Of a DNA stretch of 7,853 nt, positions 1 through 6,647 are shown piece after piece (within the stretch, counting starts at the first letter, position 1; every line of letters starts with the position of its first letter). The notes below the pieces were generated by a model. It searched no databases. It was not told the origin of the DNA and saw only the letters and a program-made list of their open reading frames with translations. The stretch comes from an uncultured Eubacteriales bacterium (GTDB lineage Bacteria; Bacillota; Clostridia; Oscillospirales; Oscillospiraceae): NCBI GenBank assembly GCA_900549545.1, contig URPA01000075.1:1-7853 (forward strand), in the 5' to 3' direction. The position numbers and the translations under genes are program-made.

Positions 1-117
1 CACGGGTGCGGCAGCCGGGGCGGGGGCTATGGCGTCATATTCGTCTATGAGCATAGCCTCGCCATGCTCGACCTCAACCTCATAGGTTCTGCCCTTGAGA
101 GTTATCTTGTATTTCAT
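1..117 (-). CDS. Biotin carboxyl carrier protein, N-terminal part (cut by window edge)
   Basis: Only the first 39 codons are present; the gene continues past the left edge. The visible protein begins MKYKITLKGRTYEVEVEHGE, the usual beta-strand opening of the small biotin carrier proteins of decarboxylase and transcarboxylase complexes. An acidic stretch follows, and then the start of an Ala/Pro-rich linker that in this family leads to the biotinyl domain (lysine in an MKM motif), which is not in view. The ATG overlaps the TGA of the gamma-subunit gene by 4 nt (ATGA), and AAGGAGG lies about 10 nt upstream inside that gene, so translation is coupled. Its expected role is to carry carboxybiotin from the carboxyltransferase alpha subunit to the membrane decarboxylase beta subunit. 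Family assignment is good given the neighbours; the exact complex is inferred. Confidence 0.85.
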   Translation of the reverse strand, partial: MKYKITLKGRTYEVEVEHGEAMLIDEYDAIAPAPAAAPV

Positions 118-434
118 TTCCCGTTATCCTCCTTAACTTCACGGATGGAGATAAAGCGAAGCTCGTTTATGGGCAGCTGCAATTCATCGGCGACTATCGC
201 CATGAGCATTGCGGCTGTGCGGGGGTCGGTGTCGTAGAGCTTGAGCTCACCGGCAGCGCCGGGGGCGGGCACAGGCTCCGCCACACTCTGAGGCTGAGGG
301 ACAGCCTCCACGGGCTTTTCCCTGCCGAAGCTGGTGATGAGCTTTACTATCACCATCAGCAGCGCCAGCGCGAAGAACACCGTCAAAAGCCCGAGCGCCG
401 AATAAAGCAGCGCATCGCCAAATGTCATCGTCAT
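114..434 (-). CDS. oadG: Oxaloacetate decarboxylase gamma-subunit family protein
   Basis: This 106-residue protein has one hydrophobic span at about residues 8-34, a basic stretch just after it (ITSFGREK), a Pro/Ala/Val linker at about 41-62 and a C-terminal segment (about 68-101) ending in ISIREVK. That is the layout of OadG-type subunits, in which the span anchors the complex and the tail holds the alpha subunit. It starts 3 nt after the alpha-subunit stop; its AGAGGA ribosome site lies in the last codons of that gene. A second in-frame ATG two codons later is a possible alternative start. The stop overlaps the start of the biotin carrier gene. Gamma subunits vary greatly in sequence, so the call rests on topology, tail pattern and gene order. 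A related sodium-pumping decarboxylase gamma subunit is the main alternative. Confidence 0.82.
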   Translation of the reverse strand: MTMTFGDALLYSALGLLTVFFALALLMVIVKLITSFGREKPVEAVPQPQSVAEPVPAPGAAGELKLYDTDPRTAAMLMAIVADELQLPINELRFISIREVKEDNGK

Positions 435-437
435 GGC

Positions 438-1820
438 TTATATCCTCTCAATGCTGTATTTGCAGACATTTTCCTCCGCGGCGCGGCGCTGCTCAAAGAA
501 GCTCTCCGCAACCTGGGGGAAGGCAATGTAGCTGAGCACGTCCTCATCACTGCGGGCCATATCGCCAAGCTTCTCTTTGGTGGTCTGGAAAATGTCCGTG
601 GGCAGGGTGTCGGCATAGCGGCCTTCAATGGGCTTTTCATCGCCGAGAATCTTCGCGCGGATCTCCGGGTCAATGGGCGCTGGGGTGCGGCCATATTCGC
701 CCCGGCAGTAGGCGCGAAGCTCCGCGCCCACGTTTTTATATCGCTCGTCCGAGAGGACGTTCTGCACCGCCTGCGTGCCGATAAGCTGGCTTGTCGGCGT
801 TACGAGCGGGGGATAGCCCATGTCCTTGCGCACCTTGGGAGTCTCGGCAAGGGCAGCCTCAAACTTATCCAGTGCCCCCAGCATCTTGAGCTGGCTGAGA
901 AGGTTCGAGAGCATGCCGCCGGGAATCTGATAGGTAAGGCACTGGGTGTCGGTCGTGAGCGAAATGGGGTTGAGCGTCCCGTCAGCGATATATTCGGCCC
1001 TGATGGGCTTGAAATAATCGGCCATTTTAATCAGCGCGTCGGCGTTAAGCCCGGTGTCATAGCCCATCTCGCGCAGAGTAAATTCGAGAGTCTCTGTCGC
1101 GGGCTGGGAGGTGCCGCCGGAGAAGGGGGAGATAGCGGTGTCGATAACATCGGCCCCGGCCTCGACAGCCTTGAGATAGGTCATGAAGGCAAGGCCGGTG
1201 GTGCAGTGCGTGTGCATAACCAGCGGCAGGTCAACCGCGTCTTTTATAGCGGAGACGAGGTCATAGGCGGCCTGCGGGCTGAGAATACCCGCCATGTCCT
1301 TTATGCAGATGGAGCTGACGCCCATCGCGGCAAGCTCCTTGACTATCTGGACGTATTTATCCAGCGTGTGCACAGGGCTTGTGGTATAGGAGATGGCGCC
1401 GGAGGCCTCCGCCCCGCATTTTACCGTCTCCTCCACGGCGGTTTTGAGGTTGTTCACATCGTTGAGAGCGTCAAAAATGCGGATTATATCAATGCCGTTA
1501 TCGACGCTCGCGCGCACAAAACGGCGGACAATATCGTCGCTGTAATGCTTGTAGCCCAGGATGTTCTGGCCGCGCAGCAGCATCTGGAGCTTGGTATTGG
1601 GCATCTTGGCGCGAATCTTGCGCAGGCGCTCCCATGGGTCCTCCTTCAGATAGCGCAGGCAGACATCAAAGGTCGCGCCGCCCCAGCACTCCACGGAGTA
1701 AAACCCGGCCTTGTCCATGGTCTCCAAAATCGGCTCGAACTTCTCATAGGGCAGGCGGGTGGCGATAAGGGACTGGTTTGCGTCTCTGAGGACGGTATCG
1801 GTGAATTGAATCTTCTTCAT
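438..1820 (-). CDS. oadA: Oxaloacetate decarboxylase alpha subunit (carboxyltransferase, no biotin domain)
   Basis: The protein has 460 residues from the ATG at 1820, chosen because AAGGAGG lies 4 nt upstream; an in-frame ATG at 1856 has no ribosome site. It transfers the carboxyl group of oxaloacetate to biotin on the carrier protein, releasing pyruvate. An HMGL-like TIM barrel (about 5-265) is followed by the PYC/OADA conserved domain (about 290-440). Expected active-site residues are present: D13 in LRDANQS, K174 in CIKDMAG (carbamylated lysine), H203 and H205 in MHTHCT (metal ligands) and T237 in SGGTSQP. Many relatives have DAHQS where this has DANQS. The biotinyl domain fused in proteobacterial OadA is absent and is encoded two genes downstream. 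With a gamma subunit and carrier alongside, a sodium-pumping decarboxylase is more likely than transcarboxylase 5S or pyruvate carboxylase subunit B. Confidence 0.88.
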   Translation of the reverse strand: MKKIQFTDTVLRDANQSLIATRLPYEKFEPILETMDKAGFYSVECWGGATFDVCLRYLKEDPWERLRKIRAKMPNTKLQMLLRGQNILGYKHYSDDIVRRFVRASVDNGIDIIRIFDALNDVNNLKTAVEETVKCGAEASGAISYTTSPVHTLDKYVQIVKELAAMGVSSICIKDMAGILSPQAAYDLVSAIKDAVDLPLVMHTHCTTGLAFMTYLKAVEAGADVIDTAISPFSGGTSQPATETLEFTLREMGYDTGLNADALIKMADYFKPIRAEYIADGTLNPISLTTDTQCLTYQIPGGMLSNLLSQLKMLGALDKFEAALAETPKVRKDMGYPPLVTPTSQLIGTQAVQNVLSDERYKNVGAELRAYCRGEYGRTPAPIDPEIRAKILGDEKPIEGRYADTLPTDIFQTTKEKLGDMARSDEDVLSYIAFPQVAESFFEQRRAAEENVCKYSIERI

Positions 1821-1843
1821 TCTTCCTCCTTCTTTGCAGGCAA

Positions 1844-1867
1844 AAAATAAGCCCATAGGCCTATTTT
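1844..1867 (-). promoter_or_regulatory. Leader hairpin, candidate attenuator of the decarboxylase operon
   Basis: Read on the minus strand, AAAATAGGCC pairs with GGCTTATTTT across a TATG loop (10 pairs, one G-U), and the 3' arm runs into a TTTTTT tract. It lies in the leader between the candidate promoter and the start codon. An upstream GGCCT (1879-1883) could pair with AGGCC of the 5' arm (1858-1862) and break the hairpin, giving a terminator/antiterminator choice. The stem is weak, and no ligand-binding motif or leader peptide was recognised. Confidence 0.3.
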
Positions 1868-1914
1868 ACCCGCTTTTAAGGCCACAGCCGTAAATTTTAA
1901 GAATTTGTTAGCTT

Positions 1915-1938
1915 ATTATACCACCTTTTGTATGTCAA
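1915..1938 (-). promoter_or_regulatory. Candidate promoter of the decarboxylase operon (odd spacing)
   Basis: On the minus strand a perfect TTGACA (1933-1938) and a perfect TATAAT (1915-1920) occur, but only 12 bp apart instead of about 17. Either TATAAT works with a poor -35 (TTTCTT at 17 bp) or TTGACA works with a weak -10 (TAAGCT at 17 bp). The region is AT-rich and placed correctly, about 95-100 nt upstream of the start codon. Confidence 0.4.
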
Positions 1939-1983
1939 AGAAAAGGGGGTGAAAAGGTTTTTGCACTAAGTTTGTAAAAAATG

Positions 1984-2013
1984 AAAAAACTCCCACGGCA
2001 AAAGCCGTGGGAG
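1984..2013 (-). terminator. Intrinsic terminator of the SH3-NlpC/P60 gene
   Basis: A perfect 10-bp stem (CTCCCACGGC / GCCGTGGGAG) with a 4-nt loop is followed on the minus strand by six T. It lies 37 nt downstream of the stop at 2051. It should separate the wall-enzyme transcription from the decarboxylase operon that begins just beyond it. Confidence 0.93.
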
Positions 2014-2050
2014 AAGGTTAATTTTGTGACATTCTGCCAGCGCCAATAGA

Positions 2051-3691
2051 TTACACAATGCGCCGCGCTTCGTAGCCGCGGGTGGCGTAATAGCCGGACA
2101 GCTGCGAGGTAATGACACCGGCGGTGGAGTTTGCCGCGTGGACAAACATATTGTTGCCGATGTACATACCGACGTGGCCGATATAATCGCCGCCGGAGTA
2201 GAAGCAGAGCAGGTCGCCGGGCTGGAGGTCGGAGGGGTCAACATGCACGCCGTTGCGGGCCTGGTCGGCTGCCACGCGGTTGAGCGTGTAGCCAAACTGC
2301 TTGTACACATAGTACATAAGACCGGAGCAGTCAAAGCCGGTGCTGGGAGATGTGCCGCCCCAGGTGTAGTTGTAGCCGACAAACTGGAGCGCGTAATCCG
2401 CGATCTCACGGCCGGTGGCGGAGCCGCCGCTGCTCGTGGGCGGGGTGTAGGTGCCCTTGGCGACATACTGGCTGAACACATAGCCGGACTTGCCGTTATA
2501 CGTCACCTGCGTCCAGTCGCCGGAGGTACCGGTGATGGTGACGACGTTGCCATAAAACAGCTCACCGAGGATACCCGCGCTGGTGGAGGGGCCGCTGCGG
2601 AAGCGCACGTTGTTACCCGTGATGTAGCCCGCTTCGGAGCTCGTGGGCGGGGTGGAGGGGGTGCCGCCGCTGTTGTAGCTGCCAGTGGCGACGTATTTAG
2701 TGAACACATAGCCCGCCTGACCGTCAATGGTGCAGGCCGTCCAGTCGCCGGAGGTGCCGGTGATGGTGAGCTCCTTGCCGCGGTCATAGCAGCCGATAAT
2801 CTTATAGTTGGTGCCCGGCCCGGTGCGGAAGTTGACCTCATTACCGTTTATGTAGCCGACCTTGGTCTCCACAGGAGCGCTGGGCGTCGGAGTGGGTGTC
2901 GGTGTCGGTGTCGGTGTGGGCGTCGGTGTAGGTGTGACTGTTCCGCCGCCGATTATGATACCGCCGCCGCTGCTGCCGGGATCAGTTGAGGGTGTGGGCG
3001 TGGGCGTCGGTGTCGGTGTCGGCGTCGGTGTCTCAGACGGAGTGGGCGTGGTGGTAGGCTCCGGGCTCTGGTTGTCGTTGCCGCCGATAATTATCACACC
3101 ACCGCCGCCGGACGGAGTCTGGCTCGGCTGGGTGCTGGGTGACTCGGAGGGAACGTCAATAACCGCGGAGAAAACAGGGCCATCGCCCTCATAGCTGCCG
3201 CCGGAGCTTGAATCGGAATAGGAAATGTACTGGCTGAAAACATAACCGGACTGACCGTTTATGACGCAGGCTGTCCAGTCCCCGGAGGTACCGGTGACGG
3301 TGACTTCCTTGCCGGAGTTATACATGCCGAGCTTGGAATAGCTCGTGCCCGGGCCGCTGCGGAAGCATACGTACATTGCGTTAATGTACGCGGATTTCCC
3401 GTCAACCACGGCGGAGGAAGAATTATCATCCGTTATGCTCAGATAGCGGGAGGACATGAAGCCCGTTGTCCCGTTATAGGAAATAGCGTACCAGTCGGCG
3501 TTTGAGCGGTCGGTAACAGTGACGACAGTGCCCTTGTCGAGGCAGTCAATCTGTCTGTAATTCGTCCCCGGACCGGAACGCACATTTACTCCGCTGCCGG
3601 TTACTACCGCGCTCTCCGCGAAGGCGGGGATCACGAGCATGGCGCAGATAAGCACCGCGGCAACGACCGTCCTAAAAGTATTCTTGCGCAT
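2051..3691 (-). CDS. Secreted peptidoglycan endopeptidase: four SH3b domains plus NlpC/P60
   Basis: The protein has 546 residues from the ATG at 3691, which has AGAGGA 9-10 nt upstream and opens a good signal peptide (MRKNTFR, hydrophobic core, cleavage after AFA at 25); an ATG 30 codons upstream would bury that signal. Bacterial SH3b repeats lie at about 28-86, 99-157, 277-335 and 354-411, each with an FRSGPGT-like and a GTSGDW/GYV-type signature. A low-complexity linker (about 180-272) with two Thr-Pro runs separates repeats 2 and 3. The C-terminal NlpC/P60 domain (about 426-546) has C455 in FDCSG, H506 in GHVGMYIG and H518 as the expected Cys-His-His set. The family cuts stem peptides, typically gamma-D-Glu-diamino acid bonds, with SH3b domains binding the wall. 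No clear own promoter is seen; read-through from the upstream 93-residue gene is possible. A terminator follows. Confidence 0.93.
   Translation of the reverse strand: MRKNTFRTVVAAVLICAMLVIPAFAESAVVTGSGVNVRSGPGTNYRQIDCLDKGTVVTVTDRSNADWYAISYNGTTGFMSSRYLSITDDNSSSAVVDGKSAYINAMYVCFRSGPGTSYSKLGMYNSGKEVTVTGTSGDWTACVINGQSGYVFSQYISYSDSSSGGSYEGDGPVFSAVIDVPSESPSTQPSQTPSGGGGVIIIGGNDNQSPEPTTTPTPSETPTPTPTPTPTPTPSTDPGSSGGGIIIGGGTVTPTPTPTPTPTPTPTPTPSAPVETKVGYINGNEVNFRTGPGTNYKIIGCYDRGKELTITGTSGDWTACTIDGQAGYVFTKYVATGSYNSGGTPSTPPTSSEAGYITGNNVRFRSGPSTSAGILGELFYGNVVTITGTSGDWTQVTYNGKSGYVFSQYVAKGTYTPPTSSGGSATGREIADYALQFVGYNYTWGGTSPSTGFDCSGLMYYVYKQFGYTLNRVAADQARNGVHVDPSDLQPGDLLCFYSGGDYIGHVGMYIGNNMFVHAANSTAGVITSQLSGYYATRGYEARRIV
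2882..3031 (-). repeat. Two Thr-Pro hexanucleotide repeat tracts inside the SH3-NlpC/P60 gene
   Basis: Seven TP dipeptides (2990-3031) and nine TP dipeptides (2882-2935) are encoded by ACN-CCN hexamers, seen on the plus strand as repeated GGTGTC/GGCGTC units. Each run follows a Gly-rich segment with an Ile patch (GGGGVIIIGG at residues 195-204, GGGIIIGGG at 242-250), so the linker looks like a duplicated module. The 6-nt unit keeps frame whatever the copy number. Thr-Pro linkers of this kind are often glycosylated wall spacers; that is inference here. Confidence 0.85.
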
Positions 3692-3748
3692 TGAAACAGA
3701 TCCTCTTTCTATATTTCTGAGGCTGAGCGAAGGGGAAAGGGTAAACTG

Positions 3749-3777
3749 TGAACAAATCGCCACCGGCGATTTGTTCA
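3749..3777. repeat. 13-bp perfect inverted repeat between the 93-residue gene and the SH3-NlpC/P60 gene
   Basis: TGAACAAATCGCC and GGCGATTTGTTCA flank a 3-nt spacer (ACC). There is no T tract after it on either strand, so it is a poor intrinsic terminator. It lies 11 nt past the stop of the 93-residue gene and 58 nt before the SH3-NlpC/P60 start. It could be an mRNA hairpin that sets the ratio of the two genes, an operator, or one copy of a dispersed palindrome; the window cannot decide. Confidence 0.7.
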
Positions 3778-3787
3778 GCATTTGCCG

Positions 3788-4069
3788 TTACCTGGAGGAG
3801 AGTGCGCGCTCAAGCCAGACGGAGGCGACATCCATAGCGGAATACAGACCGTCCTTCTCTGCCTTCTTCACCACGCGGTCCTTGGATTTAATGGAATCGT
3901 CAGTGAGTTGAAGTTGGACGGACACACGGCTGGCGACATCCATATCGCCGACCTTTTTAGTATCCATTATTTGCAGCATGATGATGTATTTATCAGCAAA
4001 GCTGCCGTAATAGATGATGTTATCTTTCCGCTGGAGCGGGTGTCCCTTATACTCCAAAGTTTTTGCCAA
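3788..4069 (-). CDS. Conserved-looking 93-residue protein of unknown function, TTG start
   Basis: I do not recognise a family with a known role. The start is TTG at 4069: GGAGG lies 8 nt upstream, a canonical promoter lies just beyond, and the next in-frame ATG is 35 codons in. The protein has no signal peptide or membrane span and should be cytoplasmic. Residues about 15-54 look like beta strands (IIYYGSFADKYIIMLQIMD, then VSVQLQL), followed by a charged helical part (KDRVVKKAEKDG) and a helix to the C-terminus. The regular alternation and good translation signals argue for a real gene. It lies between a class A PBP and an NlpC/P60 endopeptidase, all on the minus strand, which suggests but does not prove a link to envelope work. 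The SH3-NlpC/P60 start is 96 nt downstream past a hairpin. Confidence 0.75.
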   Translation of the reverse strand: MAKTLEYKGHPLQRKDNIIYYGSFADKYIIMLQIMDTKKVGDMDVASRVSVQLQLTDDSIKSKDRVVKKAEKDGLYSAMDVASVWLERALSSR

Positions 4070-4097
4070 TCAAAGCACCTCCAGTAATCGTAACCAA

Positions 4098-4126
4098 AAT
4101 GTAACACAATGGTTCAAAAATGTCAA
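4098..4126 (-). promoter_or_regulatory. Sigma-A promoter of the 93-residue protein gene
   Basis: On the minus strand TTGACA (4121-4126), a 17-bp spacer and TACATT (4098-4103) form a near-consensus promoter; the bases before the -10 give an extended TGN. Transcription should start near 4091, leaving a leader of about 20 nt with the GGAGG site before the TTG start. It may also drive the SH3-NlpC/P60 gene. Confidence 0.75.
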
Positions 4127-4213
4127 CAGTAAATAAGTGTAAACGCATGATTTTCAGCGCCGGATAAGCGAAAAATTAAGAATTTGGCGCCTCAAAAGGG
4201 GGAACGCGGGGCG

Positions 4214-4260
4214 GAAAACGGGGTTGTTTTGCTCCAAAGTGGGGTGTAAGCCCCGTTTTC
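4214..4260. repeat. Inverted repeat just downstream of the PBP gene
   Basis: GAAAACGGGG (4214-4223) and CCCCGTTTTC (4251-4260) are perfect 10-bp arms separated by 27 nt, which hold a smaller GGGG/CCCC hairpin. It lies 17 nt after the PBP stop and may cap or end that transcript. There is no T tract immediately after the distal arm on the minus strand, so it is not a standard terminator. Confidence 0.45.
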
Positions 4261-4277
4261 ACGCCTTGCGTATCAAA

Positions 4278-6566
4278 TTACCCGAAAACGATGTCCGCAT
4301 CGCCGAGGTAGTCATCGGGGTCAATGTCGTCGATAATGGAATCACCGCCGCCGCTGCTGCCGGAGCCGTCACCGCCGATGATGCCGCCGGAATAATCATC
4401 ATCTCCGCCGGAGTTTCCGCCGCCGCTGATGATGTTGCCGTCATCGTCGATGATGATGCCCTCACCGGCGTAATCCTCATCTCCCGCTCCGTCGTCCAGG
4501 CCGAAGATGCCGGTGTTGCCGCCGATATACGGGGTGGGGAACTCCTTCCAGTCAAGCCCCTCGTGGATGGGGGTCATGATTTTGCGGAAAAGCTGCGCGG
4601 CAGGGTTGCCGCTGACGCCTATCCTCGCGGGGATATCAAAGCCCGTCCAGACAGCTGCCACATAATAGGGGGTGCAGCCGCAGTACCAGCGGTCCTTGTA
4701 TTCGCCGGAGGTACCGGTCTTACCGGCGGTGGGCATGTTCCAGAGCCTCGCCTCGGTGCCGGTGCCGGCCTCGGTGGCGTTTTTCATCATATAGGTCATG
4801 GTGTAGGCCGTGTTGGGGTCAAAGGCCGCGATTGTCTGCGGCGTGTTATCAAGCACCACATTGCCCTTGGAGTCGGTCACCATGGTGTAGGTCCGCGAGT
4901 AGGTGAAGGTTCCGTCGTTTACAAAGGCGCAGTAGGCCTGAGCCATTTCGCGCACGGTTGCGCCGTTTGTAAGCTGGCCCAGAGCCATGGGCGCGTATGC
5001 GCAGTCATCGGACACAAGGCTCGTAAAGCCCAGCCGCTGCGTCAGGTACTCATAAGATTTCTCCGGGGTGAGCTTATCCACTATCTGCGCCGCAACGGTG
5101 TTGAGCGAGTATTGCAGAGCCTGGAAAATGGTCAGCACACCCATGTTGCCGCCGCCGTCATTGTGCGGATACCAGCTTGTTCCGCTCAGCTGGATATACG
5201 GGGAGTCGTTTACAAGCGTCTCCGGCGTTATCAGGCCCTCGTTTATGGCCGGGCCATAGGAGGCCAGCGGCTTGAAGGAGGAGCCGGGGGAGCGGTAGGT
5301 ACCCGTGGCGCGGTTGAGGCCGAAGTTGATGTTCTTATCGCCCACGCCGCCGCTGAGCGCCACGATGCGCCCGTCATATGGGTTCATGATGACAATGGCG
5401 CTCTGGAACTGCTGGCCGTTGCCGCCGCTGGCGCGGGGTATGGCGGAAAGGTCGGTATACACGGAGTCAACGATGTTCTGGATGTTCATATCCATGCAGG
5501 AATATATAAGGTAGCCGCCGTTATACAGCAGGGCCGCCGCCGCGTCACGGCTGATGCTCTTCTGCTCCATGAGGTCATCGAGCACATCGTCAATGACGAC
5601 CTCCTCATAGTAGGTGTATATATCCTGCGCATAGGATTCGCCGGGGCTGCGGGTAAAGACAAGCTGCTCATTGACGGCGTTTACATAGGTCTCGTGGTCA
5701 ATGTAGCCCTGCTCGTACATCTCGCGCAGAATGGTCTCCTGGCGCTCCTTGTTGTTCTGCTCGCTGTAAAACGGGTCGTAGTAGGTGGGCTTGTTGGTGA
5801 TGCCCACGATGGCGGCGCACTCGGCAAGGCTCAGCTCCGACACGTCTTTGCCGAAGTAGGTCTCCGCCGCGGCCTGAACTCCGTAACAGCTCTCGCCGAA
5901 GTACACCGCGTTGAGGTACCATTCCATTATCTCCTGCTTGTCATACTTCTTCTCAAGCTCCAGCGCGCCGAAAATCTCCGTCAGCTTTCGCTGAATGGTG
6001 ACCTGGTCGTTGCCCGTCAGGTTCTTTATAAGCTGCTGCGTGACGGTTGAGCCGCCGTAGCTGGTCTCCATGCGGGCAAACATCTCAATAAAAGCGCCCG
6101 CTGTGCGGTACCAGTCGACGCCCTTGTGCTCATAAAAACGCTTATCCTCGATGGACACAAGCGCCTGCTCCATGTATTTGGGGATGTTCTCATAGTCCAC
6201 CCACACGCGCTTGTACTTACCGGCAAGGGGGGTCAGCTCCTGCCACTGGCCGGAGGAATCCTGATACAGTATCGTGCTCGACTGGCCAAGCTGGAAATCC
6301 TCCAGAGAGATATCCAGATCCGGCACAAGGCAGGTCTTAACATAATAAGCAAAAACGCAGGCAAACATCAGCCCTGTGAGCAGCAGTATAAGCAATATGG
6401 TGCAAATGGCCTTTAAAACGGAGCCTACGACAGATGAAGCGGCGTCCACCGTGCCCCCGGCAAACTTCAGGGCAAAGCGCCCGGCCTTTTTTGCCGTTTC
6501 GCTGCCGCTGGGGCTTTCGCTCTCGGGGGAATCGGCTTCCGGCTTGAGCTCGGGATCTTTTTTCAT
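4278..6566 (-). CDS. Class A penicillin-binding protein (transglycosylase/transpeptidase)
   Basis: This 762-residue bifunctional enzyme polymerises lipid II into glycan strands and cross-links them outside the membrane. A charged cytoplasmic tail (1-52) and one membrane span (about 53-76) precede the GT51 domain, with E140 in SIEDKRFYEHKG, GGSTVTQQLIKN at 171-182 and E197 in RKLTEIFGALELEKKY. The transpeptidase domain has S429 and K432 (SSFK), S487-N489 (SLN) and K616-G618 (KTGT), all intact. The C-terminus (about 692-762) is a Gly/Asp/Ser/Ile low-complexity tail without a recognised domain. The start ATG has AAGGAGG about 13 nt upstream, slightly far, but no better in-frame start exists. It has its own extended -10 promoter with a palindrome over the start. 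Overall length and motifs fit PBP1A/PonA-type proteins of Firmicutes. Confidence 0.96.
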   Translation of the reverse strand: MKKDPELKPEADSPESESPSGSETAKKAGRFALKFAGGTVDAASSVVGSVLKAICTILLILLLTGLMFACVFAYYVKTCLVPDLDISLEDFQLGQSSTILYQDSSGQWQELTPLAGKYKRVWVDYENIPKYMEQALVSIEDKRFYEHKGVDWYRTAGAFIEMFARMETSYGGSTVTQQLIKNLTGNDQVTIQRKLTEIFGALELEKKYDKQEIMEWYLNAVYFGESCYGVQAAAETYFGKDVSELSLAECAAIVGITNKPTYYDPFYSEQNNKERQETILREMYEQGYIDHETYVNAVNEQLVFTRSPGESYAQDIYTYYEEVVIDDVLDDLMEQKSISRDAAAALLYNGGYLIYSCMDMNIQNIVDSVYTDLSAIPRASGGNGQQFQSAIVIMNPYDGRIVALSGGVGDKNINFGLNRATGTYRSPGSSFKPLASYGPAINEGLITPETLVNDSPYIQLSGTSWYPHNDGGGNMGVLTIFQALQYSLNTVAAQIVDKLTPEKSYEYLTQRLGFTSLVSDDCAYAPMALGQLTNGATVREMAQAYCAFVNDGTFTYSRTYTMVTDSKGNVVLDNTPQTIAAFDPNTAYTMTYMMKNATEAGTGTEARLWNMPTAGKTGTSGEYKDRWYCGCTPYYVAAVWTGFDIPARIGVSGNPAAQLFRKIMTPIHEGLDWKEFPTPYIGGNTGIFGLDDGAGDEDYAGEGIIIDDDGNIISGGGNSGGDDDYSGGIIGGDGSGSSGGGDSIIDDIDPDDYLGDADIVFG

Positions 6567-6628
6567 CTTGATGCAAGCACCTCCTTAGATTCATGATAAG
6601 AGGGGAGTATCAGCATAATAACACATTC

Positions 6629-6647
6629 TACCAATACTGAATTGGTA
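6629..6647. promoter_or_regulatory. 19-bp palindrome over the PBP transcription start, candidate operator
   Basis: TACCAAT and ATTGGTA are perfect 7-bp arms around a 5-bp spacer. The palindrome touches the -10 box (6647-6652) and covers the expected start of transcription of the PBP gene, a position where a bound dimer would block RNA polymerase. The cognate regulator is unknown and no regulator gene is in the window. Confidence 0.5.

Noticed and set aside
1206..1850. Open frame of 214 codons on the plus strand opposite the decarboxylase alpha subunit
   Set aside because: Shadow of the real gene; composition is that of antisense coding and no start signals are seen.
438..1856. Longer version of the decarboxylase alpha subunit starting at 1856
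   Set aside because: No ribosome site precedes that ATG and it falls in the leader hairpin; the ATG at 1820 has AAGGAGG upstream and gives the normal family N-terminus.
2138..2989. Open frame of 283 codons on the plus strand opposite the SH3-NlpC/P60 gene
   Set aside because: Its Arg/Gly/Ala-rich sequence reflects the antisense of SH3b and Thr-Pro codons; no domain or ribosome site.
2882..3031. Possible CRISPR or tandem-repeat array on the plus strand (repeated GGTGTC)
   Set aside because: The units are 6 nt with no spacers and encode Thr-Pro in frame in the SH3-NlpC/P60 gene.
3370..3390. 8-bp inverted repeat CGTACATT/AATGTACG
   Set aside because: It lies within SH3b coding sequence, with no regulatory context; best treated as chance.
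2051..3781. Longer version of the SH3-NlpC/P60 protein starting at 3781
   Set aside because: It would place 30 extra residues before a clear signal peptide and starts inside the 3749-3777 hairpin region with no good ribosome site.
4224..6050. Long open frame on the plus strand opposite the PBP gene (608 codons)
   Set aside because: It is antisense to a gene with all catalytic motifs intact, is full of Ala/Gly/Val runs typical of reversed GC-rich codons, and has no ribosome site or recognisable domain.
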